Below, in pieces: positions 50,241-62,030 of a stretch of DNA of 64,000 bases. Made by a program: the position numbers and the translations under genes. The DNA comes from Odontesthes bonariensis. Taxonomy: Eukaryota; Chordata; Actinopteri; Atheriniformes; Atherinopsidae. The notes beneath the pieces were generated by a model. It ran no database searches, was not told where the DNA came from, and saw only the letters and a list, made by a program, of their open reading frames with translations. Within the stretch, counting starts at the first letter, position 1. The number at the start of each line of letters is the position of its first letter. The DNA lies in the NCBI RefSeq assembly GCF_027942865.1, contig NC_134521.1, positions 18,354,449 to 18,418,448 on the forward strand. Reading direction: 5' to 3'.

Positions 50241-50503
50241 CCACACCACTGTGCAGCATCGGGACACCATGGGCAACATAAATAAAAACAGAATGCAATC
50301 ACTTGCTAATCTAATAAACCAATATCTTATTAACTGTGTGTTGTTTAACATCGTCTTGCTGAAATATGCAAAGCCTTCCATGAAAAAGACGGTATCTGGA
50401 TGGGAGCACAAGTTACTCAAAACCCTGTATATATATCTTTCAGCACTGATGTTGCCTTTCCAGATGAGCAAGTTGCCAGTTCCATAACTGAACCCCTGTA
50501 CCA

Positions 50504-51028
50504 TCAGAGATGCTGGCTTTTGAACTGAGTGCTGATAACAAGCCGTATGGTCCCTCTCCTCCTTAGACTGAAGGACGCAGCGTCCACGATTTCCAAAACA
50601 AATTTAAAATGTTGATTCATCTGACCACAGAACAGTATTCCATCTCTTTCCAAACCACTTAAGGGAGCTTTGGCCCAGAGAAGACAGCAGGATATCTGGA
50701 TTATGTTCACATCAGGCTTTTTCTTTGTATAATACAGCTTTAACCTGTATTTGTGGATTGCACAATTTCTGGAAGTGGTCCTTAGCGCATGCAGTGATTT
50801 CCACGACAGAATCGTGTCTGTTTTTAATGCAGTGTTGCCTGAGGCCCCAAAGATCAGGGGCATGCAGAACTGATTTTCATCCATGTCTTTTGCACACAGA
50901 GACATCTCCATATTCTCTGAATCTTTTGATATTTTCTGATGATGATTTTTGCAGATTGCTGATCCTCTGCCCATATTTAAGTCTGAGAGACTCTGCCTCT
51001 CTACGGTGCTCTTTTTATACCCAGTCAT
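50504..51028 (-). pseudogene. Tc1-like transposase relic, 174-codon open stretch
   Basis: The frame contains CAIHKYRLKLYYTKKKPDVN, matching the [14 protein letters not shown] segment of the relic at 36996, and then slides out of the transposase frame (LLWAKAPLSGLERDG). The open length is accidental; the transposase is broken and lacks a complete DDE triad. Confidence 0.68.
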
Positions 51029-51308
51029 GTTACTGACCTGTTACCAATTAAACTAAGTAGCTGCAAGTTGATTCTTTTAAGAACCACTTACTTTTCAATC
51101 CTTTTGTTGTCCTATCCCAACATTTCTTAGATGTGTTGCTGCCATGATATTTTCCATGAAATAGTTAAATGTCTCTCTTTTAACCTTTGATATGTTTTCT
51201 ATGTTTTATTGCAAATAGGATATTGGTTTTGAGAGATTTTCCAATTATTGCATTCTGTTTTTATGTACGTCTACACATCTTCCCAACTTTTTTGAACATG
51301 GGGTTGTA

Positions 51309-54221
51309 CCAGATAAGTGGTTCTGCACCTAGTTGCACATTCGTAACACTAGCAGTCACTTCTATAGTTCTGTTAGACCTCAGCTGAAAAATACATTATA
51401 ATCAAGACACAGCAGCAGTACTGATTAGAACATGCTCTGATTAATAAACACTCAAATATCCCAATCCTACAAAATAATGTTGTAGTAGTTATAATACAAA
51501 CCTAACACCTCAGCAGGTGTTAACACACCCAGTTTAAACACTAATCCAAAGTGTCTTTGAAGGTATCTTTTTGTTGAGCTATCAGTATGTGTGTACCGAG
51601 TGCCCCCTGAAGAAAGAACTGAAGCAGCCTTCAAGTACTGACACCTTGCTGCACAACTGAATCACTGCTCTAACTCAGCTGGAAGGCTGGTATTCTGAAA
51701 ACTGTGCTTGTGTCGCCACTTCAGATCTGTGCCGTTTGCCTCTGTACAGGCAGTAAATGTCCCCCCACGACAACATCCGATGTTGGATTTGTAGCTGTTC
51801 TTACAGCCACCAATGGAAAAATATCCCATCCAGACTGCGTGCAGCCTTGTTTAAATTAAAATGTGAATGGACATGTCAATAATTCATGGATAAAAATAAA
51901 GGTTTATGCTGTTTTCGTTTTGCACTAAAGTACGGGCTTGTGCACCGTGTGAAACAGCAACGTGATGCAGGGTCTATTCTGTCGAACAAAAACATGCAGT
52001 GCTGCACAATGTCTGCACCACTTTATGTATGTTTTAGGAATGTAAATTTTAACTATGATTTGTTTTACAAACTGAATAACATCTGCCAATATCTGTCTGT
52101 GGAAATATAAGATATGGGATTGTCTCATAAAATCTGCTGATCCCTTCATTTTTCCATTGTCTTTTTTTCCTCTCTGTACAATAGATTAGTAGCAGACACT
52201 TTCCAGTGTTGAGATAAACCTTAAAAAACTCTGAGTTGGATTTTAGTTTGACATACGGTATATTTTGAATGTGAATCAGACATTGCTGATCAGTTTGTAT
52301 GATGAATCTGGCCTGGGTGTATCTAAAGAAAGTAAAGGATAACCACAAATAATTTAGGTAATATTGGCCTCCACAAATAATTTTTATTATGAGATGTCTG
52401 GACAAACTTAACTTTTTTTTTTCCAAGCAGATTTTGGCCGTAAACACAGCACCGAGCACTGTGAATTGCATTTCCTCTTTTCACCAGATACTGCAGATAT
52501 TTGCCAAGTCAGAGTTAAACTACAATTACAGTTATGGGGGTGGTTAAAATAACAAATTGTTATGAAAGCTTATGGGGTAGTTTCATAGTTTTATTTGACA
52601 GGGTAACATCTATTGTTCTGGTAAATTAACTGTAAATACTTTGCTGCTGAGCCTGCAGGAGCACAACTCACAGGGATCGAATAGTTTATTTTGCTCATCC
52701 TTACTGAGTGAAATAACCCACAACAGTCTGAGCAGCAGCCACGATAACAGCTGTTCGAATTCTTCCGATGTTGATGAGAGGAGATCCAATGCTTCCTTTA
52801 AGAACTCCTTTAGCATAAGACACACTGGACCAACCTTTGTGAAATAAAGGAGAGAATTCCATCCCACAATGCTTTGCAGTAGCAACGTTCACAGCAATGC
52901 TTGATTATTTTCATTTATTAGTACCATGTTTTATGTAGATGATTTTGAGAACAAGAGAGTGAGCAAACCTTTGACAATAATTTTTAACTTCTTAAACAAT
53001 CTTTCCTTCCATTTGTAATTACAAGCCTTTATATTATCCCCAATACAATATATATGACATAACCTTTGTGCAACAATGTGACAAGATTGCATCAGACTAA
53101 GTATCTGAAGTCCTTTTTATAGAATATATATTGAACCTCTTCAGTGCTGTAAAACCCACATCGCAGCTTAGTGCAAGTGTGGTTAAATTATCATTGCAAT
53201 GTGGTTGTCCTTTCCCAACCACCTTTCCTAAACATCAGGACGTCTTCCAACGAGGAGCTGAAGAAGGATGGAGCTGAAGAAGGATAATAGGTTCGGATAA
53301 GATGATAGCAGATCTTGTTTTTGTTTTTTTTAACCATTCAACCGGCTCCCAGATGTGATATGTTTTGCTGCTCTGAGTGCTTCCTGTCTGAATGTCTTCA
53401 TGTGTCCTTGCAGGTAAACAAGTCCAGCGGCTTGACATGTAGGAACAAGGGATGTAGAGATCATGCAGTTCTGTGTACTCACTTATTTCTCAGTGAAACT
53501 ATAATACACCCTCTTATAAATCTTGTCCTGAAACGTGCATCATATTCGGTACTTTTGCTGAAGGTCCATTTTTATTTAATTAAAAGCTGCACATCTCCGC
53601 CTCTCAACGCCCAGTACGAATCACCTTCATTTGACATGTTGTTATGCTGATTCACACATGAGATTGAAGCTAAACAACTGCATTAGACTAAGTATCTAAA
53701 GCACTGATTTGCTTTCTCCCTGATGTCAACAATTAGAAGGCTCAACTAAATATAGAAAAGCACTCTCACATGCCATTGTTTTTATCACAAGATGTTTTTT
53801 TTCGCTGAGTGGATGCAGTCACACCGTGTAGCCTACCTAAGATCGCTATCAGAGCTGACACATGACAAAAAGTGACTTGAGTTATTCGATCCCTGAGGAA
53901 AATTAGAAAAACAACCTGTTTTAGCATCAGTATCAGCTGTAGCATACGTGAAGGTTTGTTCTGTACAGAGAAGTTTCAGCCATTTAACCCGAAGATGTCC
54001 TAAAAATTCTGGCATGGAAACATTTTGTATGTCGGTTAAAATCAGCAGCTTTCTGAAAAGAAAAACCTAAATGAGATGGCTGGCGTAAGGACTCTTTGCA
54101 TGTAAAACAGCACCAGTTCTTGATCCCAGACGAACTTTGTGATGTTGAATCAGAGCACTTTTAGCTCTCTTTCACCAGGTTGAACCAGCTGGGCTGACGA
54201 TAGAGCCATTTCAGAGTAAAG
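51309..54221. other. Intergenic sequence, nothing recognised
   Basis: About 2.9 kb of AT-rich DNA. The open frames here (for example 52049-52471) have no recognisable domain. No terminal repeats were paired. Confidence 0.4.
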
Positions 54222-54780
54222 CCTGGTTTATAGTCGGTAACGCAAGACGCAAAGCAAGACGCAAGGAGAAACGCAAGCCCTTGCGCGGTTGCAAGCCCCC
54301 CATTGCGAGCTTGCGTGTGTCACCTCATTTTTCTAAACTTTACGCAAGAAAAGACGCAAGCCTACTACTTGAAAACGGCATACTCATCGATCTGACAGTA
54401 TGCAGAGCGTTTACACACAGTGCACTTCACTCCTGCCCGAGCAGAAATCAGCCGGCCTGAAAAGCTGATTTCCCTTAAGCTATAAACTGTGTAAATATAT
54501 AACTTTAGCAACATTTGAAACATTTTCAGGCAAGAAAGTAGTCGTTTAGACCGCCAAGGTGTTGAAAATCTGACAAAATACCGGCTATTTACAAGAAGAA
54601 GAAGCATGAATCCACTCGAAGAGGTCCTGGCGGTGAATTTGCTTTCATCGTAGTAGGCTTGTCATTGAAAAAACCCGCTACTCCACCTACTCTCCTGGCA
54701 GTGAATCGCCACGCAGCACACGCAAGCGCCGGCAAAGCAAAATGAAGTATAAACGTCTCGAGCCATTTACATAAACGCAA
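54222..54780. repeat. Probable non-autonomous DNA element (GGTTTATA ... TATAAAC ends)
   Basis: Left AAGCCTGGTTTATAGTCGG and right GAAGTATAAACGTCTCGAGCC are loosely inverse, with many ACGCAAG / CTTGCG words inside, unlike the AT-rich surroundings. The CGCAAG-rich body resembles a common fish MITE. No clear target duplication was found. Confidence 0.35.
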
Positions 54781-55531
54781 GAAGAAAGCGCAAGGGCAGT
54801 AAAAAGAAGTAACTCAGCCTTAAGCGCTCATATAGAAACCTCCTAGAACGGGTTTGCTTTTCCACAATCTGGAGCGCCAATATCAGATTCACTTTATTGT
54901 GATACTTTGAATGTTTTTGAAACCTGGACCATTTTTTTTTGTTGTTGTTGTTGTTGTATCTCACCCTTCTGCAGCTGTTTAGTTTCTGTTAAAGGAAGTT
55001 TTTTTTCTTTTCTCCCATCGCCTTATATGTAGGCTATAGGTATATGCCCAAAATTGAATCAAAGATAAGTTTCTATGCACACCTTGGCTTGTCAACTTTT
55101 TATAAATTGGCTTTGCATGTGGATCTTCATCAATTTGATTTGTTTGGATCATAATTCTATTACCGTGAATTGGATTGTAATTGGCGTGAATTAAACTGCA
55201 TCTTTTCAGTGCCTTGATATGACATTTGCCGTAATTTTTTAGTTGAAACAGAATTTAAATTCATTTAAATTCTTCACGAATGAGCAGCTTCAAAGCAATA
55301 TTAAGAGTTTACCCACCGCTCTGTTTTTGTTCATTTTTTAATAACATAAAGTAACAACTATTTTTTCTTGAAGCACAACCTTGACATATGTTTGAAAGTG
55401 ATCACAACTCTGTAATACATCTTTTTACATAAATAAAGAATAACTAGTAGATTGCCGAGGGCCTGAATTCATCCATAGGCGTGCCGCTAATGCTGTTCAG
55501 GCTGTGGGACATTTGGTGGATCTGCTGTGTG
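54781..55531. other. Intergenic sequence, nothing recognised
   Basis: AT-rich; contains a TTG trinucleotide repeat near 54936-54957. No gene seen. Confidence 0.4.

Positions 55532-55564
<33 letters not shown>
55532..55564 (+). repeat. Poly(A) tract of 33 bases upstream of micu2
   Basis: Uninterrupted run of A, 150 bp before the micu2 start codon. Could be a retroposon tail or a nucleosome-excluding promoter element. Confidence 0.9.
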
Positions 55565-55565
<1 letters not shown>

Positions 55566-55713
55566 GGGTCTGCCGTGTGAGCCGAACTGGGATTGGCTAC
55601 TGGAACAAAGTGGGAGGGATGCTCTGCTATGATTGGCTGTTGGCGAGTGCGTTCCGCAGCTACGGAAGCCGTTGCCTTTGCGCGACAAACTAGCTAGTAA
55701 TAGCTTCCTGAAA
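55565..55713 (+). promoter_or_regulatory. micu2: micu2 promoter and 5' UTR with paired inverted CCAAT boxes
   Basis: Two copies of GATTGGCT (inverted CCAAT, the NF-Y site) at 55591 and 55631, exactly 40 bp apart, lie 75-120 bp before the ATG. The segment is GC-richer than its surroundings and has no TATA box, as expected for a broadly expressed nuclear gene for a mitochondrial protein. The start site is not determined. Confidence 0.6.
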
Positions 55714-55911
55714 ATGGCCAGCTGGGGAAAGTTCGCCGGAGTCTTCAGGAATGTTTTGAGGAGCTCCCGCACTCTGAGAAGTTTTTCTGTCCGTCGTGCG
55801 GTCAGCCCTGGTATTTTGGGGTCTGCCATCGGGACTGGGGCTATCTTTTATTACCAGTATCATGCTAACAGCAAGACTTTGCCCTTTGCTGTTCATGCAG
55901 AGGAAGAAAAA
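55714..55911 (+). CDS. micu2: micu2 exon 1, mitochondrial presequence
   Basis: 66 codons: MASWGKFAGVFRNVLRSSRT LRSFSVRRAVSPG has eight Arg/Lys and no acidic residue in the first 30, an amphipathic presequence, followed by a short hydrophobic stretch ILGSAIGTGAIFYYQY. Ends HAEEEK with donor GTGAGT, phase 0. The chosen ATG is the first in a frame with no upstream ATG in the 5' UTR. This exon is the least conserved part of the family. Confidence 0.9.
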
Positions 55912-58900
55912 GTGAGTACACACCTCGTATTCTGTCTGTACGTTTCTGTCGTCGAAATTTACACCAAAAGTATTTTACAACTACAGTTTTGCATGTTTTT
56001 CACTATTCATCTAAAGTAACGTGCTGTTACTCAAAAGTAGACATAAATATTGATGTTACAAAGAGAGTGTAAATGCTTGTCAGTTTGTGTCAAATGACGC
56101 CTCCTACTGGTCACTCACTGACAATGTTAACATAAGCTTTCCTTTATCTTCACTGTTTGCTTTTCTATATGTTTCTGTGTGCATGCTGTTAAATATTAAT
56201 CTAAGATAATAAAATCTTCACCTAAATTAGTTATTTCCCATTTGATTAAGGAAAAGCAGTCCAAAAGGAAAAGCTGTTTGCTTTTAATCAGGCCAATTGA
56301 GAGCTCATGAGTATGTTGTTATTGAATGTTTTAATGTCCTTTGTGTTGTTGCAGGAAGTTACAGCTCCCGTGCAGTCAGCCAGAAAGATCCGTTTCATCC
56401 AGTTTGCCTCAGTGGTGTATGAACAAGAGCCCTACATGACCCCAAGAGACTTCCTGTACTCTGTGATGCTGGAGAACGTGGATCGTAAGCAACATTAGTT
56501 ACTGTACACGCAGCGCTTGTAGTCTCCATGTGCTCACTTAATACAGTCTTATCAATGGAAATAAATATGTCACGAGTGATGATGTACAATAATAAGTGGA
56601 TTTTTGGTGAAGACAAAAGTAGAATATTCAGAGATATATGGATAAAGTACAAAATTAGAAATGTGCAAATAGATTGTTTACAGTCATGTGAACCCTCTTC
56701 ATACTTTCTGGGTCTTGAAATGAGGTAAAAACCTTAGAAGAACAACAAGATATGACTGTTACACGCTGTCATAATTGATTAAACAAAAACTTGTTGTTTC
56801 TCTAATTCAAAGACCTGGTAAGGACATAATGCATATTCTTCTGTATGCTTCACCCCTCAGTTAAAGTTTTAATTTAATGCACTTATGTATCGCTCATTAT
56901 GTTTCAGAGAATCAAAGGGGATTCAAACCCTGCATTGATTTAGACGGGTTAAACCAACCCGGATGGGAAGATTTTGTGTTTTATGCTCTTATTTAGTTCT
57001 GAAGTTGCACATTTCTGCTGTGTTGTTGACACATCCCCTCTATTTGTTCACATGTAGGAAAGCTACAGAAGAGAATTCTAACAACAGAGGTGCGTTTCCA
57101 CCCTTAATTTGTGTAAACTACTCACAGTGATCGTGACTTTAACTATTTCATTCTGAAAACATTTCCAGGATGTGAACGATATGTTGATTGCTGCCCAAAA
57201 AGCTCGGCCTGGTAGCGATCTGTTCAGAACCTTGGGGGACAGTGGTTAGTTCAGTCATCCACATTGTTTTGTTGCTTTTCATTAACAGTCAGTATGTCTG
57301 TTGCTTGGTTGAATTTTAAAGTAGAGTTGCATGAGTTTCTTTATGTGTTGCAGGTTTGATATCCTACACAGAATATCTGTTCTTGCTGACTATCCTGACC
57401 AGTAAGTTTCTTCTTCAGTTTCATTAGCCGCATTGTGAGGTATTTGGTGGCCAAAAAAAAAAATTATTGTGTCACTCCAACCAAAACTGGACTTTTAAAA
57501 TGCATGTAAACATGTTAGTCTGACTGGAATTTTAGAAAGTTGAGCTTCTCGAAGCTGGACTAACACACCCAGATAACACCTTTCGGAATCGAATTGCTGC
57601 CCCATGTGAACACTCAATTAGACTCATATGGGCCATAGTTCGCTGCACCATGGTTCCATCTTTTTTCTGAAATTGTAATTGAAAATCCGCCCATTAAGAC
57701 TACGTGTCACCTCAAAGTCACTTAAAGCATTTCCAAGACTGACACGCTGCTCTAATAAAACCCTGATTTTTATAGCTGTGGCGTCATCTGACAAAAATCA
57801 CCATTTGAGTAACTTAAAGACGACGTCTGTGCAGTGAATTCAACTGTACATGTACAGTGATCTCTCACAGGGAACGCTGGAAGCAACAGAATGTCATTCA
57901 GTAACCTCGATTCTCCTCCCGTGCAAGTATACTGGGACGATTTATTATCGGCCCAGTCGAGCTACTCAGCCGTGCTTTATAACCACGCTGATGGCTATTA
58001 TGAGTGGATTTGCCAGTGATCTCGTGGCTTAACATGGAGCTTGACAGTCTATCAGCACTAGCAAAGATTGCAGTCAGCTGAGATTCCCTGAATGATATGA
58101 CTGTATTGCTGTTGCAGAGCCAGGAACAGGATTTCATATCGCCTTCAAAATGCTTGATGTCGATGGCAACGAGCATGTTGACAGAAAGGAGTTTCTTAAG
58201 GTAAGACCTGTGATGTTTCAGTGTATTAAAGACAGAAACTTATTGAATAAACATTATTCAGGTTTGTTTGTGTGCACTCACTTTTAATGCTTTCGCGAGC
58301 GCCGCCGATGTCTCCGCAGCAGTAAGTATGAACCGAGGCTCCAAGCGAAGGTGAGGGAGAGCTGCACCGCAGCCGCTCGACTCTGTTTTTCGTCTTCTGT
58401 GTGCTTGCCCGAGTCAGCCCTTCACTTTAGTGGGGTTTTTGTGTCTATTCCAACCAGACTTCTCCTCTTTGAAGCCTGGAGAAATCGCCTGTACACTCAG
58501 CTGAGATTAGGCCTCAGCTAGTTCTCTTTCCAGTAGACTGCATGCCTTGTGTCATATTTTCATGTTGCAACTTGGTGCACAAGCCTAAAGCGGGTAGCAA
58601 ACAGGCAAGTAGGGAAGTGAAAGTGCATGGATTCTCCTCTGCTCCTGTCTGTTGTGTGCGATGATAACATCAAGGTCCTGTTGGATCAGTGAACTCCACT
58701 TCTACTTCTATTCGGACTCTTCATGTGATACGGTTAAATACAACCACAAAAATCCAATCTTTTGTTGATTCAACAAGTGAGAAGAAGTAGGTAGAACTTA
58801 TTTTTATGCCACCAAGGCGGGAGCAGAGTTGGGAGGACGTGATGTTTGGCTCTCTTGTTTGCGAGATTACAGAAAACCCTCAGAGCCAAGTTGTGGAGCA

Positions 58901-61288
58901 TTTTGGTAGGGATGAAGATAGTTTTTGTTAAAATGAACTAAATGAATACTACTGTTTCTGTTTTTCCAGTTCATGAAATAAAGACTTTAACAGTACTTAT
59001 CAATTTCCCTTTTTTTTTTTTTTTTTTTTTTTGTTCTGCCTAAGCTCAAAAAAATCATCAGCAAGAGTAAAAGTAAACAAGCCAAGGAGACTGCAGAGGT
59101 GGGTTTCACATTCCCTTAAAACACACAATTTTTCAGTCTTTATGACCATGAAAGTTCTGCCCCCCTAACTTTAAATCTTAACAGTATCTGTTCCTGCGCT
59201 GCATTTTGACTATGATTACAGATGGAGGAGGGAAAGGGCGTGAACACATCACTAGAGGCTTACTTCTTTGGGAAGAAAGGGGACGACAAATTGCAGTACA
59301 AGGAGTTCCGCAGGTAAAGATGCTGCCTGCGTTAAACTGACGCGCTGTTCTATGATGCATCGCTTTGTGGCTGAAAGTAGTTTTCTGAACAGCAGCGTTG
59401 ACGTTCAGAGCACCAACCAAAGATGGAAATCTCTTTTTTCTTTATATTTTTTCTCCAAGCAGCCAGACTGTTTGTAATCTTTTAAAGCAATAGCGCTGCC
59501 AGATTTCAATGTTTTTGGGGGATATTGGCTACTGTTTCTCTCATTTTTCAGGTCCTTTTTTTTGTTTGTTTGTTTGTTAAACCCCTTCACACTGACTTAT
59601 AAATTATTCAGAGCATAAAAAAGACACATAAGTCAAGGCATGAACCGGTTTTAAGTTCAAAGTTAAAGGGCTTTATAAGCATCTGTTGAGATTTTTTTAT
59701 AGTCCTTACATTTCTCAGTTCAAACAACCCGCTCTTCTTATGATTGAAGCGTCAGGCAATTGTTTTTTTTGTTTTTTTCTTTTGAGCCTCCACAAAGAAA
59801 CATGGCTGTGTTGAACTTGCTTCATGGTACGCCCCTCACACCTGTTGGACATTGTTCTGGATTAGATCCTCAGACCTATACAGACACCTGCCAGCATACA
59901 TTTGCTTTGACTGCACAGTCACTGAACCAATTAAAGCAACAGCCTGATGGTGTTTCCTCATCTTCCATTACAGAAGTGTAATTTGTGGTTTAGCGATGGA
60001 CTCCCATGAACAACCGCATTCACATAAAAACCCCTAAAAGGCCAGCTTGTTGATGCAGTGCAGTGTTCTGCTGGGAAACGTTTAGCCCCGGCTTTCATGC
60101 GGAATTTATTTTTAAACTTACGTGGCTAAATATGCTGCAGATCAAGTGAATGCCACTTCTCCCACGGCAACAGCTCACTGTCCCACTCCACAAAAACTAC
60201 TCGGACGCCGATCGCTCAACAGTTCAGGTTTCCACAGACAATACTGAAGGGAATCAAAATACAGAGAAAATTTAACTCTTCTTCAGGTGTGAAAATAAAC
60301 TGCACAGCTGTACATATTTTGTAGATGGCTCAGTGTTTTTTCTACCGTCGCATGCCTCCACTTCTGCAGTCAGTAGGGGGAAATAGAGCTTTTACTGCAA
60401 GTTCCTGTATTTGTCCTCTTGCTGTTCAGGTTTATGGAGGACCTGCAGGCTGAGGTCCAGGAGATGGAGTTCCTGCAGTTTTCCAAAGGTATGGACACCA
60501 TGAGAAGGGAAGACTTTGCTGAGTGGTTGCTACACTACACCAACGAAGAAGACAACGAGGTCTATTGGGAAAACATGAGGAAGAAGATCCCTGCTGGCCA
60601 GGTACAAAGACATCCACGTCTCATGTTAGTATAGAGATTTAATGTGGCCTGGACATGATCTGCCATGTTTTCCCTCCTAGAGCATCACGTTTGAGGAGTT
60701 CAAATCTTTCTGCCTGTTCACCAACAACCTGGAGGATTTTGCCTTTTCAATGAAGATGGTCTCTGGGGCCAACCGTCCTGTGGGAATGGGTAACGCCTCC
60801 CCGTCGGTCAGAACCGAGTAGATTTCTCCTGACAATGTACACGCTAGATGACCGCACTTGTCGTTCTTGTAATTGCAGCCCAGTTCAGGCGAGCTGTGAA
60901 GATCGCCACGGGCCATGACCTGTCAGAGAGCGTGCTGGACACTGTGTTCAAACTCTTTGACATGGATGGAGACAACTGCCTGAGCCATAAGGAGTTCATG
61001 GGAGTGATGACAGACAGAGTGCTGCGTGGCCTCAAGGTAAGATTAAAATATGTGTGCATCTAATCATAAGCTTTGCACTGTGCTGTAATGAAATGGAGGC
61101 TGAAAAAAGAGAAGGCAGGCAGCAGATCTGAGAGGATACGCATAGAATTTTACCTTTTTGTTCCTCTGCCTTTGTCCTGACTTCAGGTGCAGCCTCACAA
61201 CAGCGTCCTTGGCTACTGGAAGTGTGTGAAGCGAGAGACGCTGAAGGGAGCTCAGGAAGCCCTGGGACACACCGGCAGCCCCATCTGA
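55714..61288 (+). CDS. micu2: Mitochondrial calcium uptake protein 2, 12 exons, 417 residues
   Basis: MICU2 sits in the mitochondrial intermembrane space as a disulfide-linked partner of MICU1 and gates the calcium uniporter MCU according to calcium level. Exons: 55714-55911, 56355-56484, 57058-57089, 57169-57244, 57354-57401, 58118-58200, 59045-59098, 59222-59313, 60430-60601, 60681-60789, 60879-61036, 61187-61288. All junctions are GT-AG and in phase, total 1254 bp. The protein has an Arg/Ser-rich presequence, the MTPRDFLYSVM block, EF-hand 1 DVDGNEHVDRKE, the MEFLQFSKGM and REDFAEWLL middle, EF-hand 2 DMDGDNCLSHKE and YWKCVKRE near the end. The QFSKG-M-x-x-M-R-x-EDFAEWLL and YWKCVK wording fits MICU2 better than MICU1 or MICU3. 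Length compares with about 430 residues in mammals. Confidence 0.95.
56355..56484 (+). CDS. micu2: micu2 exon 2
   Basis: EVTAPVQSARKIRFIQFASV and VYEQEPYMTPRDFLYSVMLE NVD plus one base. R-F-x-QFAS and YMTPRDFL-x-SVM are diagnostic for the MICU family. Acceptor GTTGCAG, donor GTAAGC. Confidence 0.96.
57058..57089 (+). CDS. micu2: micu2 exon 3 (32 bp)
   Basis: Completes Arg, then KLQKRILTTE. Acceptor ACATGTAG, donor GTGCGT, ends phase 0. Very short, but needed for the frame between exons 2 and 4; corresponds to the K-x-L-x-K-x-x segment after E-x-x-x-RK in the family. Confidence 0.88.
57169..57244 (+). CDS. micu2: micu2 exon 4
   Basis: DVNDMLIAAQKARPGSDLFR TLGDS plus one base. S-x-LFR-x-LGD-x-GLISYTEYLF spans exons 4 and 5. 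Acceptor TTTCCAG, donor GTTAGT. Confidence 0.94.
57354..57401 (+). CDS. micu2: micu2 exon 5 (48 bp)
   Basis: GLISYTEYLFLLTILT, then one base of Lys. This string is nearly invariant in MICU2 and MICU3. Acceptor GTTGCAG, donor GTAAGT. Confidence 0.95.
58118..58200 (+). CDS. micu2: micu2 exon 6, first EF-hand
   Basis: Completes Lys, then PGTGFHIAFKMLDVDGNEHV DRKEFLK. The loop D-V-D-G-N-E-H-V-D-R-K-E has acidic or polar ligands at positions 1, 3, 5, 9 and 12, so it should bind calcium. Acceptor CTGTTGCAG, donor GTAAGA, ends phase 0. Confidence 0.96.
59045..59098 (+). CDS. micu2: micu2 exon 7, lysine-rich linker
   Basis: LKKIISKSKSKQAKETAE, 18 codons, phase 0. L-x-KIISK is family-conserved; the following Lys/Ser stretch is variable and shorter than in mammalian MICU2. 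The acceptor CTGCCTAAG follows a long T-run (59009-59032). Confidence 0.88.
59222..59313 (+). CDS. micu2: micu2 exon 8
   Basis: MEEGKGVNTSLEAYFFGKKG DDKLQYKEFR plus two bases. NT-x-L ... FFGK-x-G ... L-x-Y-x-EF-x-RF is the conserved degenerate EF region of the family. Acceptor TGATTACAG, donor GTAAAG. Confidence 0.94.
60430..60601 (+). CDS. micu2: micu2 exon 9
   Basis: FMEDLQAEVQEMEFLQFSKG, MDTMRREDFAEWLLHYTNEE and DNEVYWENMRKKIPAGQ. The wording FLQFSKG and EDFAEWLL-x-x-TN favours MICU2. Acceptor GCTGTTCAG, donor GTACAA, ends phase 0. Confidence 0.97.
60681..60789 (+). CDS. micu2: micu2 exon 10
   Basis: SITFEEFKSFCLFTNNLEDF AFSMKMVSGANRPVGM plus one base. I-x-x-x-EFKSFC and NLEDFA-x-x-M are family-conserved. 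Acceptor CTCCTAG, donor GTAACG. Confidence 0.96.
60879..61036 (+). CDS. micu2: micu2 exon 11, second EF-hand
   Basis: AQFRRAVKIATGHDLSESVL DTVFKLFDMDGDNCLSHKEF MGVMTDRVLRGLK. The loop D-M-D-G-D-N-C-L-S-H-K-E is a canonical calcium-binding EF-hand. Acceptor TAATTGCAG, donor GTAAGA, phase 0. Confidence 0.97.
61187..61288 (+). CDS. micu2: micu2 exon 12, C-terminus
   Basis: VQPHNSVLGYWKCVKRETLK GAQEALGHTGSPI and TGA at 61286-61288. The Cys in YWKCVK is at the place where MICU2 is known to form a disulfide with MICU1. Acceptor GACTTCAG. Confidence 0.95.
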   Translation: MQPHNSVLGYWKCVKRETLKGAQEALGHTGSPI

Positions 61289-62030
61289 ACCACGATCGTG
61301 TCCTTTAACACATCTGGCAGATATTTTACATTTCATATATTTATCATATACGTGGTGTGAATTATACAAGTATACACATGAAAAGATCAATAGGATATAT
61401 ACCACTGTTTTGTGTGCATGTTTACATGTCAACAAATGTGTGGTTTAAAATTAAGATCTGTGGGTTTGGTTGTGGTTTTTATATTGTTTGGCAGTTTGAA
61501 TGGAATGGCCGATCACCTTTGCACTGTACTCTTCTTCACAAGCACTTACAGATTCAAGTTGCAGTCAGTTTTTTTTCCAGAAAGCAGATTAAAAACTCCC
61601 AGCTGTGGAACATTGAAATGGATTTCTGAGTGCACATTATCAGGTTCTGAGCCTGCTTTTTGCCCCGATTCTTTACGCATCGACAGGCAACACCAAAGTT
61701 TCCTGATCACATTAGTAACATGGCCGGCAGCATGCAGACGCTTTAAAAAAAAAAAGAAGTATTTTGGGGTATTCTGGCTGTTGTTCCACTTCCTAAACAC
61801 ACTTTTGCTTCTCAGAAGTCAGATCTGCTCCAATCTTTTCTCTGGCTCTGTAATCAGGTCATTTAAGTGCATGTAACCACCGTCAGTTGCTCAGTTTACA
61901 TAAATGTTTAACTCTGGTTTAAGGGATACTCGCCAGTTGACGCGTTCGCTGGGCTGGCGTGGTGATTGCTGTTTTTTTTTTTTTTTTCATGCGCTTATCA
62001 AAATATTTATCAAATAAAGTTTTGAAAAGC
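61289..62030 (+). other. micu2: micu2 3' UTR
   Basis: Non-coding sequence after the stop with a poly(A) signal AATAAA at 62013-62018 preceded by a T-run; cleavage is expected shortly after. No other hexamer nearer the stop is convincing. Confidence 0.65.

Larger units (their letters stand above)
49967..51306 (-). mobile_element. Tc1-like transposon with TA target duplication
   Basis: The ends CAACCCCG on the left and ATGGGGTTG on the right form short inverted termini, with TA on both outer sides (49965-49966, 51307-51308), the hallmark of Tc1/mariner insertion. The - strand carries a decayed transposase; a LINE tail is inserted at about 49995-50240. It shares text with the relic at 36550 (GAGACATCTCCATATTCTCT versus GAGATGTCTCCAGATTCTCT), so both are one family. 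Confidence 0.75.

Noticed and set aside
50504..51028. 174-codon - strand frame as a functional gene
   Set aside because: Only part of it matches a Tc1-like transposase and the frame slips; it lies within an element with TA duplication.
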